Positions 9,601-20,154 of a stretch of DNA of 64,000 bases are shown here, piece after piece (within the stretch, counting starts at the first letter, position 1; each line of letters starts with the position of its first letter). Position numbers and translations under genes: made by a program. The stretch is from Eutreptiella sp. 'Long Island Sound 2002' (Eukaryota; Euglenozoa; Euglenophyceae; Eutreptiales; Eutreptiaceae): the NCBI GenBank assembly GCA_964036045.1, contig OZ038378.1:45286639-45350638 (forward strand), given 5' to 3'. The notes under the pieces are model-generated. The model was not told where the DNA came from. It saw only the letters and a program-made list of their open reading frames with translations, and made no database searches.

Positions 9601-11180
9601 CCCAAATGGCTTAATGTTCTGCAACATGGTATCTACATCATGCTCAAGGCCCAATGGATACCATGATGCTATTCCCACAGTACAGTGGCGCCGGAGATCG
9701 CGGGCCACGGCAGCACAGTTCAATGGGTTAGGGCCCTGATATGTACAATAGAGGGCCTCCAGCAGGTCCCACATGTTCGCGATGGCCTTGTACTTGGCCC
9801 TGCTCGGCCTAATGCCGAGGCACCTAGCAATATCCGGCCATGCGTAAAAAAAATAGGGTGTCTCTTCCCCGTCCGGGAAAGCTAACCCATTAACGCTCCA
9901 ACCTGCACGCCTCTCCGATAGGAGAACTTGCAGGTCTTGACGGAGCGCAGGGGTGACCGACCTAGCCTCCCGGTCGACAAACTCCCCCAACAAGCGGCCC
10001 ATGGCCATTGTCAAGTGCAAAATGCAAAAGACGACCCTGGCATGTGGCAATTTCAAAATCCGCTGTGTATTGCAGCCGGCGGCTTGCAAGGAAGGGGTCC
10101 CAAGGAGGAAGGCCGTGTAGTTGGCCTCATCACCCTCCATGGTCCGCGGGTCTTCGTTTGGGCATTCCAAATCCCCTCATTGAACATGGAGCCCACGTGG
10201 GGGCAAGTGGACACCCCGATCTCCCTTCGCGTCCACGGTTGATTCCCCTCGAGGATCACCTTTGCCTCCTCCTTGGAGGCCCCCCATTGGACCAGCCCCG
10301 TGTCGATGATGTCTTGAGTCACCTAAACACGAGACATGGGGGGTGGTGAATTTCGTTCTGGTCTAGTCCAATCTAGTTTCTAGCGAGCGGTGTTCGAGGC
10401 TGACTAGATCCAAACCAGAACGAGCGAAAGGCACCAGGTGAGAGGAGTACCTCCCAATTGCTCTTCCACAACGTCCCAAGGGTGTCCATGGCCTTGTCAT
10501 CGCAATTGGCCATGCTCAACACCCAAAGGCCCGCGGGGGCGTGGGCCAAGCGGTCGAAGTTGGCCAAGGAGATGGTGAGTTGGGTCCAATTGCCCCAAGC
10601 CACGGGGTAGGCATCTCCCTGGACGATGAACGTCAACGGCAAGTTGCGGTTGATTGACCGCACCAAGCCCGGCCGGGAGAGAATGTATGTGACCCATGAG
10701 GCGAAGGGCCATGAGATCCCGGTGGCCTTGGGCAACACCGTGGCAACGGGTTCATCCAATTGCACCGGGGCGACCAACTGGACGGGAGTAGGGGCTACCG
10801 GGGACGGTGCGGTGATACTCCAACTTAAGAAGCGTGTAGAGCTCCAAGAGGGTCCTCCACGAGGACTTGGGGGCCCTCATGTTGAGCACTAGTTCACACA
10901 TGGCGGTGGGGGGGAGCAAGGAGGCGGTGTATGCCTCAACGGCGGCCTTGCATGCCTCACCCGTGGTACGGGTAGAAGTGGCGGAGTTCACATATTGAAC
11001 GGCGTTGTTGAATTGCCGCCGTGCTAGGGGGCATGATAGCTCCCACGTGGCCAAGTAATGGCCCACCCGCTCATCCTTGAGGTTAGAAGCCCCACTCAAC
11101 TCCCCTAGTGCCTTAGACAAGAGGGAAGTATCCTTCCCGGTTGAGGAGGGAGCAAGGGGGGAAGTGGCCGGGCGTTTCAT
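6631..11180 (-). CDS. Spliced gene of the DNA transposon (probable transposase), decayed
   Basis: The ATG at 11180 (MKRPATSPLAP) opens exon 1 (11180-10451), which has a frame change near 10815. Intron 10323-10450 leads in frame to exon 2 (10322-9235), which has frame changes near 10175 and in a C/G run near 9510. Intron 9088-9234 leads to exon 3 (9087-7806), an Ala/Gln/Pro and then Glu/Lys coiled-coil region with TAG stops at 9038, 8594, 8034 and 7929. Intron 7651-7805 leads to exon 4 (7650-6631), which has a short conserved-looking start, low-complexity Ser/Thr/Pro tracts and a Lys/Gly-rich stretch. Exon 2 holds the most protein-like part, with LPHARVVFCILHLTMAMGRL and SESNNHFLKHGHNEHSNRG, reminiscent of the end of an RNase H-fold transposase core. 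I do not recognise the family, and the transposase call comes from context. Confidence 0.6.
7651..7805 (-). other. Transposon-gene intron built of CTAGAACG repeats (intron 3)
   Basis: Read on the minus strand it starts GTATGTTGATTGCG and ends TTTTGTCGTCAG, a clean GT-AG intron of 155 bp. Its body has TTTTAGCGCTAATCTAG, then TTCTAGTCTTGATCTAG, then the opposing block CGCTAGAACGTCGCTAGAAC and TTGCCTAGAA. It is homologous over most of its length to the intron at 9088-9234 and shares its core with the element's left subterminal block. Confidence 0.75.
9088..9234 (-). other. Transposon-gene intron built of CTAGAACG repeats (intron 2)
   Basis: The donor is GTATAAAGTC at 9234. The body is GCGTTCTAGCGCTGATCTAG, TTCTAGCCTTGATCTAG, then CGCTAGAACGTCGCTAGAAC, CGGTTGCCTAGAACG. 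It aligns with intron 3 block by block. The expected acceptor reads CCTAC rather than CCTAG at about 9088-9092, so the acceptor may be mutated or the true junction may lie elsewhere. Confidence 0.6.
10323..10450 (-). other. Transposon-gene intron with an inverted repeat (intron 1)
   Basis: The donor is GTACTCCTCT at 10450 and the acceptor CGTGTTTAG ends at 10323. The frame continues across (NWE to VTQDIID). The interior contains CGTTCTGG...ATCTAGTC opposed by GACTAGACCAGAACG, a diverged form of the CTAGAACG inverted repeat of the other introns, predicting a hairpin that brings the splice sites together. Confidence 0.75.
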
Positions 11181-11388
11181 TGCAAAGAAATGTGCAATAT
11201 CTAAGCGCGAGAGAAGGAAGCATGGAAGAATGAACTACAACAATAGCAAGCATGCACGGGGGAACAATGAATTAAAGAAATTGGGATATGTGGGTACACA
11301 TTATATCGTTCTAGTATTGATCTAATTTAGGCTAGAACGTTCTAGCTAGAGCGTTCTAGGCTAGATGAAGATGGGGTCTTCTAGCGTG
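11181..11388. repeat. Right terminal repeats and promoter side of the DNA transposon
   Basis: Between the gene's ATG and the right terminus there is an AT-richer leader (11181-11300) followed by dense CTAGAACG motifs in both orientations (11303-11365) and the terminal TTCTAGCGTG. This must contain the gene's promoter. I see no clear TATA box that could be distinguished from chance. Confidence 0.6.
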
Positions 11389-11390
11389 TA

Positions 11391-13210
11391 CCAAGGGCGG
11401 CATCCACAGGAGGGCCCTGGGCACGTTGCGCGGTACCCGCGGCGCCCTGGTTAGGCCCCTGTCCACCGGCCGTTGGGTGTGGCGCACACGTGTCGGGCAC
11501 GGTGGCATGGCGTCGTAGACGTAGTCCAGGGCCGAGACGACGTACGCGAGGACGATACGGAGGACGAGCACGTAGGCCGGGCGCAGGTGGTACAGCGCGC
11601 CCTCGATCTTCGCCAGGCTGGCCTCCGCCTTGGCGATTTGCGGGGTCGGGTGCTCGCCCATCACCAGGGGTATGCCCGTGAGCATGAAGCCCCCGGGCTG
11701 CAGCTGGAGTGGGCCTAGGATTGTGGGTAGAGTTCCCGAGGCGTAGTGCAGCCGGCGTTGGCGCAAGACGAGGCGGTACACCTTCAGTTTCCCAACCACG
11801 CGGAGCCGCAGGCAGCCGCGCATGTGACAGCGCAGATGCCCATCAGTGAGGCCAGGCCCCACCCCGTGACGGCGAAGTGGCGGCGGTCGTCGCTGAAGGC
11901 GACGTCGGGGAGGAAGCGGTGGGGGGCAGCGGGCTGCCGCGGGACGTAGGACGCTTTGTCCGGTGCCCTAGGTCGCCGGTCCTCGGGGTACAACGCTTCG
12001 CGGACCGCGTGGCGGAGGTACTCCGTCCGCTTCTCCGAGACCTTGGAGAAATACCCCACTCGCTGGCTGTCGCCCTGGGCACCTCCGTGGCTCAGCTTGT
12101 AAGGGCCCGCCAGTCCGTACGGAGAGGCCACCCATACATCTAGCCCGTCATAGAAGCGCTGGAGCCATGGCGACAGAGACTGCCGCAGAAGGCATTCGCC
12201 TCATCCCAGTCGTCTGACTAGACTTCCCCGTGGCGGACGGCCTAGCCGGTTACCAGCCATCGGCACGCCAGGGCTAGCGTCCGGCCAGACCATTGCCGCT
12301 GATAGGCAAAGTGCTCAGTGGGGACGGCTTGCCTGAGCTCGCGGCGGGTGACCCTGCGATCGTGCACGACGCCCGTCTCCAACCGCCAAAGGTAGGGCTC
12401 CAGCATGACGGGCCGGTTGTTGCACACCCGCCACGCCGGGAGCTTCTTGGCAACGCAGAGGTGGAACACCGCCCAGAGCAACCGGCTTGGGGTCGCCGAC
12501 GCAAGGTACTTCAGGACACCTACCAGTACTTGCAGGCCGAACCCCGGCAGGGCGGACACCCGGGGCCGCGGCAGTTCGTCGAGGGACGTGGCCGGGAAGA
12601 ACTTCTTGACGGCCGGCTCCATGTCGTGGTACGACGGCGGGGCCCCCCGCGACCGGCGGCTCCGGAGGTCAGGGCAGCGCAGCGGGCATGCGCCAGATGA
12701 AGTCCCGGTCGTCCGCGGGGTCGTCCGGGCGCACGGGGGCCGGCAGGCACGAGAGGTCCAGCGGAAGGCCCGAATGACCGCAATGCAGCTCCCTCGCCTG
12801 CCGGAGCAGCTCTTCTCGGAAGGCCTGCGGTGTATCCGGGAATCGGACGCCGTCGGGGCTGACCTCGGTGTGGAGGCGGAACTTGGGTGGCCAGAGGCAC
12901 ATCGTTCGCCCCGTCTGCGACGTTAGGGCTACCCCCGCCACCTGGGCCTTCTCCACGCTTAGGAGTTCCCCGTACGCCGCGTCTTGTCGGTCTTGTCATC
13001 AAGCCTGGACGGCGTCTGCTGTCGCCGACCCTGAGCTTCCCCGCGCTCCTGGGCTGCTTGTAGGACGTCTCGGTCCGGGGGGCGCCAGGAATCCTTTTGG
13101 GAGGGCACCAGGCCATCCAGGGCGGTCCACACCGCTTGGACCGTCTCATCGGGGGTCAGGCTGCCGTGGGCTGACTACCAGAGAGCTAGTGAGGCCGCTG
13201 CCGCTGCAGG
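11391..13210 (-). pseudogene. LINE-A ORF2, reverse transcriptase region
   Basis: The segment continues ORF2 after the endonuclease. Motifs in order are: a pre-RT helix-rich part (around TPQAFREELLRQ, about 12840); RPVMLEPYLWRLET (about 12420), which fits the LINE fingers region; SDDWDEANAF (about 12210), equivalent to the first catalytic Asp block; LSHGGAQGDS (about 12085), equivalent to the G-x-x-Q-G-D box; then a segment to LLWMPP beside the insertion. TAG stops lie at 12242-12244 and 12218-12220, both where Gln would fit. Frames change near 12190 and 11790. The YxDD box was not clearly located, probably because it lies in a damaged stretch. RT identity is reasonably secure from motif order. 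Confidence 0.65.
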
Positions 13211-13216
13211 AGCTTG

Positions 13217-14293
13217 CTACTCCGGTCGAAGCTGGGACCAGCGGAAGCGGCGGCACGACGGGTTCGCCGCCGCGAAGATGCGGTCTGCGAACACCAGGTC
13301 GCACTGCACCATCCGGTTGGTGCTGAGGCCGGGGAGCAAGACTTTGTGGAGCCCCTCGCACGGGGTTTCCGGGCCCACGAGGACCCAGTCCAGGTCGCGC
13401 TTAGAGGGGAGCCCTACTAGCCAGACCACGTTCGTCGGGTCGCCCAGCCGGTACGGGGCCCGGAACCCGGCCAGTAGGCCCTTCGGGCCGAGGGCATTGG
13501 AGAGCCACCCTCCTCCTCGGGGGCCTTGGGCCTTGTTGAGGTCGCCGGCCACGATCTTGACAGTAGCCCCTGCCGTATGCAGGAAGGCAGAGGTGTCCCT
13601 CATGACGGCCTTCCGTCGACCCGCCGGCAGGGCCGGAGGTAGGTGCACGTTGACGGCTGCCAACACCGCGCCGCGGGTTGGCTCGATGCGCACACTTAGG
13701 CTGTGCTCCTGGGCGTGCTCACGGACTTGGGACCCATTCAAAAGGCGGGCTTGCACCAAGGTGACCAGGCCCCCTCTTGGGAAGAGCGGCCCCACGCACA
13801 CGCGGTACGGCAAGCCGGCCACCCACGCGGCGGGGAACTGCGTGCCTGCCTCCTGCAGGTGGGCGATGTCAGGCCTCGCACAGGCCACGTTTGCAATGAG
13901 GCGCGGGACCTTCCGGGGATCCGATCCGAGGCCGCCGGAGTTGGCCGTGACGACACGGAGGCGGCCCATGTCAGCGGGGCTGCACTGCAGGTGCTCCAAG
14001 GGGTCGTGCGGTAGGCGCAATGCATACGAGGCATATTCCTCTGGAGGGCGTGGATCTGGAGGTGGCGGCTCGCACCTGGTTCCCTGCAGTCGACCCACCG
14101 CCACCGCTCCGGGGTGGGCCACACCCCCGAGCTCCACAACGGTCCATGACGCCATCTCTACGGTGACCGGAGTGGCCGAGTCAAGGCGGATGCAGAACAG
14201 GCCTTGCCGCTGGCTCCTTGGGGGGGGGGGGGGTGAGGCCTCGCCCAGCCCGGCTGCTCGGAGCCTCCCACAGCTGGTGCACTGCTGCCCCAC
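13217..14293 (-). pseudogene. LINE-A ORF2, AP-type endonuclease domain
   Basis: This is an open 358-codon frame. After a short N-terminal part with a CTSC pair and a Pro-rich linker, an exonuclease-endonuclease-phosphatase fold is recognisable by motifs: VVTANSGGL (Asn), IAHLQEAGT (Glu), VAGDLNKAQ (Asp and Asn) and RDLDWVLVG. This enzyme nicks target DNA to prime LINE integration. The final block, normally Ser-Asp-His, reads LSTNRMVQCDLVFA here, so the catalytic His appears lost. The frame ends by running into the RT part through a frameshift. It is listed as broken because the downstream ORF2 is damaged. Confidence 0.7.
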
Positions 14294-14560
14294 GGCATAC
14301 GAGGGATGCTAGGGGCCCTGGGGCTCGCCACCGGGGTGTAGGCGGCGGTGGTCCCCGGCGTCCTAGTGCCACCCCGCCGGGCTGTTGAGTAGGGGGCCCC
14401 AGTCATCCGGGCGCGAGGCGCACAGGACCACACCGGCGACGACCAGCGGGTGGGAGGCGGCGCTGGCACTAAGCATGTGCAGGCAGCGGCCCAGCACCTG
14501 CACCTAGGGCTGGATGACGCTAAGCAGGGCATGGAGGACTAGGGGGGCGAGGCCGAGGAC
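14294..14560. other. ORF1-ORF2 junction of LINE-A, no extra gene
   Basis: This is the short stretch between the ORF1 stop (14561) and the start of the endonuclease frame. It is GC-rich and open in several frames. No separate gene is supported. The ORF2 start codon could lie here or within the endonuclease frame. Confidence 0.4.
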
Positions 14561-17500
14561 TCAAATGGCCCGTAGGCGGGCCAGGGCGAAATCGCCATAC
14601 ACCTGGTACCAGTCGCGCCGCTGGTCCCCTCTTGCGGGGAGATGCAGCGCCTCTTGGGAGCCGCACTTAGGGCAGCCCGCAGGCTTGCCTGATGCCGGGT
14701 GTCGGTACCACGCGCCACAGTGGAGGCACGCGGGGTCCAGCCCGTCGAGGCCCAGCCCCCGCTGCCCCGGATCGGCAGGCGCGGGGGGGGGCCTTCCGGA
14801 AGAGGTAGCTGAGGACGCTGGCCAGAGCGTGCACCTGGGGTGGGGCAGGGTCGGCTAGCAGGGCCATCACCAGGGCCCAAGCGGGCCCGGGCTGCGGACC
14901 CCTTCGGGGAGGTGGAGGGGGAGTTAGTACCCCCCCGTTCGGCCGCCTGGCGCTCCTGGCGCGTGGGTTGCCACTCCTCGGGGGGGGCACACCGCCGGCG
15001 CTGTCGGGAGCATGCTTGGGTGCACGGCGTGCTGCTGTGCTGCTGACTAGGGCGGTGCCGGGTTGAAGCCGTGGGGCGGGAGGGCAGGTGGCGGCGGGAA
15101 CGCCGCGGGCGGCGGCGGCATGGCCACAGGAGCCGGCAGCGGTGTGCCCATCACGGGCTGCTGCAGGGGTGGTTGCACCTTCACTTTCTTCCTGGGAGGC
15201 TGGCCCTACTTGGGCGGGGGGGAGAAGCGGGTGCCGTCGGCCCGGTGGGATCTTAGCGTCACGGACACGTACCTTGCCGCCGTCATCACCGGCATCAGGG
15301 CGCGGGTCTCGTCCTGCGCGAATGCCCGCCACACAGCCTCGAAGGAAGGGTCGTACTCGTACCCCCGCTGGAGGTCGAGCGGCGGGACTTGCATGGCGGA
15401 CCCAAGTGGACCCGCAGGGCGTCCCGGACCGCCGTGGTGGTCATGGTCTCCGGGCTCAGACCGGAGACCTGGATGGTGAGCTGGCGCGAGGCTGGGGAGC
15501 CCATGCGCGTTTCGGAGGGGGGGGGGGGCTGGGCCGCGCATGCCGCCAGCCTAGGGGCCGCCGCGATCGGGACCTGGGGCTGGTGCGTCCATGGGGCCGG
15601 CGGGGGGTTTGGGCCGGGGTAGCCGGCCGGGCCCACGGGTCCGGGGTCGGGCTCGTCGGCCACGGCATAGCGAACCACCCCAGGTGAGGTGTGTGGCTGG
15701 GCGGGTACTGGGGTGTAGGCGGGGGCGTTGGCTGGGGCGCTACTGCCGCGGTTGCTGGCCCCGGGTCCCGCGCCGAGGCCTCCTTAGCCCAAGGGGGGCG
15801 AGGGGCTGCGGGCTGGCGGGGGTGTCGCTGCACCCAGCACGTGCTCGGTGGCTGCCTTGGCCCACGCAGGCAGTGACGATATGCCCCCTTGGTCCTTGAC
15901 CGCCGCCTCGATCGAATGCTGGTCTCCCGGGCGGGCGGCGGTAGCCACGGCCCCCACTAGGGCCGTCTGGAAATTGCCCCGGTCGGTGGTATGCACAAAG
16001 GCTGCCCTGATGTGGGGTGGGACATCGGCCGACCACGCGATGGCGGTAGCGATCGCTGCGAAGGGCTTAGTGTCCGGGAGGGCCGCCATGGACAGCCAGA
16101 GCCGCTCGGCGCACCGCTTGGGGGTCTCATCTGCCAGGGCGAGAAATTCACCGGCCACCAGGTACAGGACCCAGCCGGCCAGCGCCGAGGCGACGGCTTG
16201 GCCCTCTAGCCCCTCGCGTGCTGTGCTGGCGATGAGGACGTTTGCGACTTGCTCGCCCGTTTGAGCGGCGCGGAGGGCGGACAGGGTGCTTAGGGCGGAG
16301 GAGAAGGCTGCCATGAGGAGGTACAGGTCGTCCTTCGCGGTGGACAGGCGGGCGGGAGCTATCAGCCTGGACGCCTCGAGCGCCCGCTGCGTGGTACGGT
16401 GGACCAGGGCCTGGCCCTCGTAGGGGGATCGGGCGTACGCGTGGCGCGCCGGTTGGGGGTGGGGGGAATACAGAGGGGGCCGGCTGGTGCGCCGCTTGGG
16501 AGTAATGCGACAGGGGCGGTTGGCGGCTTGGAGCTGACGGCGCTGGCGCTCCCCCGACGGGCAGCGCCTGGGGGCGGTGGAGCGGCAGATGGGGCAAGGG
16601 CGGCGCTTGGCCCGGGCTCAGCCCCCCCCCCTGCGGAGGGTGGGTCGGGCTGGCGGCGGATGCTGTCCGCGATAGCCATGGCATCACGGACGGGGGCGAG
16701 CAGCCCCCCCCCCGGCGAGGGGCCCGGCGGCGGGCCGTGATCTCGAGGTGGCTCGGCCGCTGCCTGGGAGCCCGCGGCCGGTGCGGCCGCCTGGGCGTAC
16801 GGGGGTGCTTGAGGTGGCTCGGCGGCCGCACTGGGTAGCATGGGTGGCGCGGCACCTGCTTGCGCCGGCGGGGGGGGGGGGGGGGGCACCCCCGGCTGGG
16901 CCAGTTCCGGGGGCGCTGAGCTAGCTTTCACCATGCGCAAGGAGCTGGAGATCAGGCCCGTCAGGTGCATCGGGGCCACGGGGCAGTCCACGGGGTAACC
17001 GTTGGCATCGGGGACCCCTGCCCAGACCGGCTCCTGGGCCCTCCGGGCGGCCCACGCCGTCCTCAGGGCGATCCAGAGCCATAGCCAGTGTAGGGCCACC
17101 AGGGGGCCCGCGGGGCTGACAGTCTGGTTGAGGAGGTCCGTACGTGGTATGGGTCACAGTTCAGCTTGTCCGTGCACCGCTGCTGCGAGGTGCCCCACCG
17201 GATGTGGACCAGGACCGACCCCGCGTGTTGGAGCTCATGGTCGCCCCCCTTGGGGAGGATCTCCACGCCGTACCAATCTACCACGTCCGGCACTAACATC
17301 CATAGGACCTCGGGCCACCTCGCCGCCAACGGTGCCCACTCGGCCCTGGTCACCATGCCCGTGAGGATGGAGAGCTGCATGCCCAACGTGCGGGCGAGCG
17401 CGTCCGTGAGGGGCACCCCCACGACCTCGGTTGCCGTGGCCGAGTGTTGAACCTCCGCCCGAAGAGCCCCCTCCACTAGGGCCACACGGTCCACGTGGCC

Positions 17501-17570
17501 CATCTGCTGCGGTGGGCTTCGAGGTGGAGCCTCTCCTCAGCCAGGGAAAGGGAGCGGAATTCTGCCATGG
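14561..17570 (-). pseudogene. LINE-A ORF1 (nucleic-acid-binding), frameshifted, C-terminal zinc ribbon
   Basis: ORF1 runs through several frames. It likely starts MAEFRSLSLAEERL (about 17570) or MGHVDRVALVEGAL (17503). A helical segment follows with MQLSILTGMVTRAEW and WYGVEILPKGG. Next comes a Pro/Ala-rich linker (about 16900-16450) and an Ala-rich helical domain (about 16330-15790, around GWVLYLVAGEFLALADET). A further segment near 15480 (LTIQVSGLSPETM) reads like the first strand of an RNA-binding fold, which is weak evidence. Near the end, CLHCGAWYRHPASGKPAGCP followed by KC (about 14745-14675) forms a CxxC...CxxC zinc ribbon. The stop is TGA at 14561-14563. A TAG at 15047 and at least four frameshifts break it. 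ORF1 proteins coat LINE RNA, and that role is inferred from position. Confidence 0.55.
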
Positions 17571-17669
17571 TGCCTGTGGCGCAGAGATCCAAGCCCGGCG
17601 CCGCGCCCTGCACTCTGGCGCTGCCGAGAAACCGGTCTCCCCCCGCTGGAAAGGGCAAGTTGGTAGTCT

Positions 17670-19350
17670 GCCGACAGGCTGTACGCCCGGGTCGTGGCTG
17701 GTGTGTGCATGCCGGGGCGGGAGGGAGGACACTAGACGGTCAAGGTTCCCCGCCTGTGCCTGGTCTGCGCACACCGGGGCGGGGGAGGAGGTACCTGACG
17801 GTGCAGGCGCCCCCGGCCGATGCCACACAGCCCGCGGCGGGCCGGGGTGCAAATCACCGAGGAGGCTCTCCGCCCCGGTCTTGGCTGGTGCGTGCACGCC
17901 GGGGCGGGAGGGAGGACACTAGTCAGTTAGCATGCCCCGGCTATGGCCGGTCCGCACACTCCGGGGCGGGGGAGGAGCTAGCTGACGTTGGAGACGCCCC
18001 AGCCGATGCCACACAGCGCTCGCCGTGGTGGGGTTGAAGTCACCGGGCAGGCTGCACGCCCCGGTCGTGGCTGGTGCACGCACGCTAGGGCGCGAGGGAG
18101 GACACTAGACAAGCAAGCTGCACCGGCTATGGCCGGTCCGCACACTGAGGGGCGGGGGAGGTGCTACCTAACGTTGGAGATGCCCCAGCGATGCCACACA
18201 GCGCTTGCCGGGGCAGGGTGGAAGTCAGCGGGCAGGCTGCGCGCCCCGGTCGTGGCTGGTGTGCGCACGGCGGGGCGGGAGGGAGGACACTGGACAGGCG
18301 AGGTGCACCGGCCGTGGTTGGTTCGCACACTTCGGGGCAAGGGAGGAGCTACCTGACGGTGGAGATACCCCGGCCGATGCCACACAGCGCTCGCCGGGGC
18401 GGGAGGGAGGTCACTGGACAAGCAAGGTGCCCCGGCTGTGGCCGTTGCGCACACTGAGGGGCGGGGGGGAGGAGCTACCTGACTTTGGGGCCAATCTGGC
18501 CGATGCCACACAGCGCTCGCCGGGGCGGGATGGGTGTCACCGGGCTGGTTGCCCGCCTGGGTCGTGGCTGGTGCGTGCACGCCAGGGCGGGACGGAGGAC
18601 ACTAGACAGGCGAGGCGCACCGGCCGTGGCTGGTTCGCACACTCCGGGGCGGGGGAGGAGCTACCTGACGGTGGGACCGCCCTGGCCAATGCCACACAGC
18701 GCTCGCCGGGGCGGGATGGGTGTCACCAAGCTGATTGCCCGCCCGGGTCGTGGCTGGTGCGCGCACGCCAGGGCGGGACGGAGGACACTAGACAGGCAAG
18801 GCGCACCGGTTGTGGCGGGTTCGCACACTTCGGGGCGAGGCAGGAGCTACGTGACAGTGGAGACGCCCCGGCCGATGCCACACAGCTCTCGCCGGGCGGG
18901 GTGGATGTCACTGGGCTAGTTGCACGCCCCGGTTGTGGCCGGTGCGCGCACGCCGGGCAAGAGAGAGGACACTAGACAGGCAAGGTGCGCCGGCCGTCGG
19001 AGCTTCGCACACTCCGGGGCGGGGGAGGAGATACCTGATGGCGGAGACGCCACGGCCGATGCTACAGAACGCAGGCCGGGCCAGGGTGGCAGTCACCGGG
19101 TAGGCTGTACGCCTTGGTCGTGGCTGGTGCGCGCACGCCGCAGCGGGGGGGAGGACACCAGACAGGCAAGGTGCCCTGGCTGTGGCCGGCGTGTGCATAC
19201 CCGGGCAGGAGGTTGGGCGCTGGATAGGGCGGCGCGCCCTGGTCGTGGCCGGCTGGCGCACACCGGGGCGGGGGAGGAGGTACCTGGAAGTCGGGACGCC
19301 CGGCCGATGCCATTGTGCGCCAGCCGGGGCGGGGTGGTAGTCATGGTGCA
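17670..19350. repeat. ~185-bp tandem monomers (each a ~62-bp trimer) at the LINE-A 5' end
   Basis: About nine copies of a ~185-bp unit are spaced 183-196 bp apart, as seen from successive GTCGTGGCTGGTG boxes at about 17691, 17877, 18064 and 18247. One copy near 18390 is shortened. Within a unit, three ~62-bp subunits share a GGCGGG(G/A)G core: one ends in GGACACTAGACAGGCAAGG, one in GAGCTACCTGACG and one in GGTCACCGGGCAGGCTG. The array directly abuts ORF1 upstream on the coding strand, the position of promoter monomers in some LINEs. The promoter role is inference. Confidence 0.8.
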
Positions 19351-20154
19351 GGCTGTGTGCCCCGGTCGTGTGCCGAGCGGGCAGGTGCCCGTAGCCTCTC
19401 GGGCCCCCCTGCGGGGTGGAGCTCGGGGCCTCGCCCCGTCGGCAGCCGCCCTATGGGGCATACCGCTAGTTCGCCAGGGGTCGGGCTCCCCTCGCCCACG
19501 GCTCTAGGCTGGGCCCTGCGGTCTGTTGACCGTACTCACGCCTCGCTCCTTCGAGCCGCAGGTGGGCGACCTCCGGCAGGGCCTTGGTGGGCGGCCGTTG
19601 CTTCGCGGCAGTTAGTTGCGGGGCGCATTGGTCTCCTGTTGCGCGGGCCCGCTTGTTTGGGAAGCGTAGGGCCCTCCCTTCCGGGGGCCGTCTCTGAGAC
19701 TGCCCCTGCCGGGCCATCCCGTGCTGGCCCCCCCGCTCGGCGGGCTTTGGGCTGGGTCCTCCGGTCCTTGGACCCCACCAACGCGGTGTCCCGTACGCCA
19801 GAGTTCCATGTGGGCTCGGTAGCACTCTCCCCAACGAAGACGACCATCCTTAGGGACTCGGTGCTCCAGAGGAGGGACGTCCACCCCTAGCTCGCCCAGG
19901 CCCGATGGCGGAAGTGCATGCAGAGCGCCATCTATGATTGGCCCAAGGCCACGGGCCGGGTCCGTGCCCTGAATTTCGCGCACCACCGCTCCTGTTGCGC
20001 CCGGCGGAAATGGCCTCCCCCTCAAGGTACCCGCAGTTGCCGTTGCCGGCGCGTAGTAAGCTCCTTTCCGTGGGGCGCTTCAACAGGGCAACCCGCAACA
20101 CGCTGCGCAACTCCTTGGCGGTGGGGCAGGCCCTTAGGCGGAGTCTAGTGGCGC

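Larger units (their letters stand above)
6083..11388 (-). mobile_element. 5306-bp DNA transposon inside LINE-A, TA target duplication
   Basis: The two ends are inverted copies: CACGCTAGAA at 6083 and TTCTAGCGTG ending at 11388. Similarity extends imperfectly inward for about 40 bp through a TCTAGCCTAGAA block. Both ends are flanked by TA (6081-6082 and 11389-11390). Removing the element plus one TA makes the interrupted LINE codons join in frame (PPLV continuing to PRAVASGGFG), which fixes the boundaries independently. Short motifs CGTTCTAGC/GCTAGAACG crowd both ends and the introns. It encodes one spliced minus-strand gene. A TA duplication is typical of Tc1/mariner-type elements, but the protein shows no recognisable DDE/D motif and the superfamily is left open. 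Confidence 0.85.
4668..19350 (-). mobile_element. LINE-A: non-LTR retrotransposon, split by a DNA transposon
   Basis: Read on the minus strand, this is a whole LINE in the expected order. It has a repeated 5' region (19350-17670), ORF1 (about 17570-14561) with a zinc ribbon near its end, and ORF2 with an AP-type endonuclease (14293-13217), reverse transcriptase (about 13210-6020) and an RNase H-like region, ending TAA at 4668-4670. A 5306-bp DNA transposon sits inside the RT/thumb region. ORF1 and ORF2 both contain frameshifts and TAG stops, so this copy is dead. The clade is not assigned. Target duplications were not found. Confidence 0.8.
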
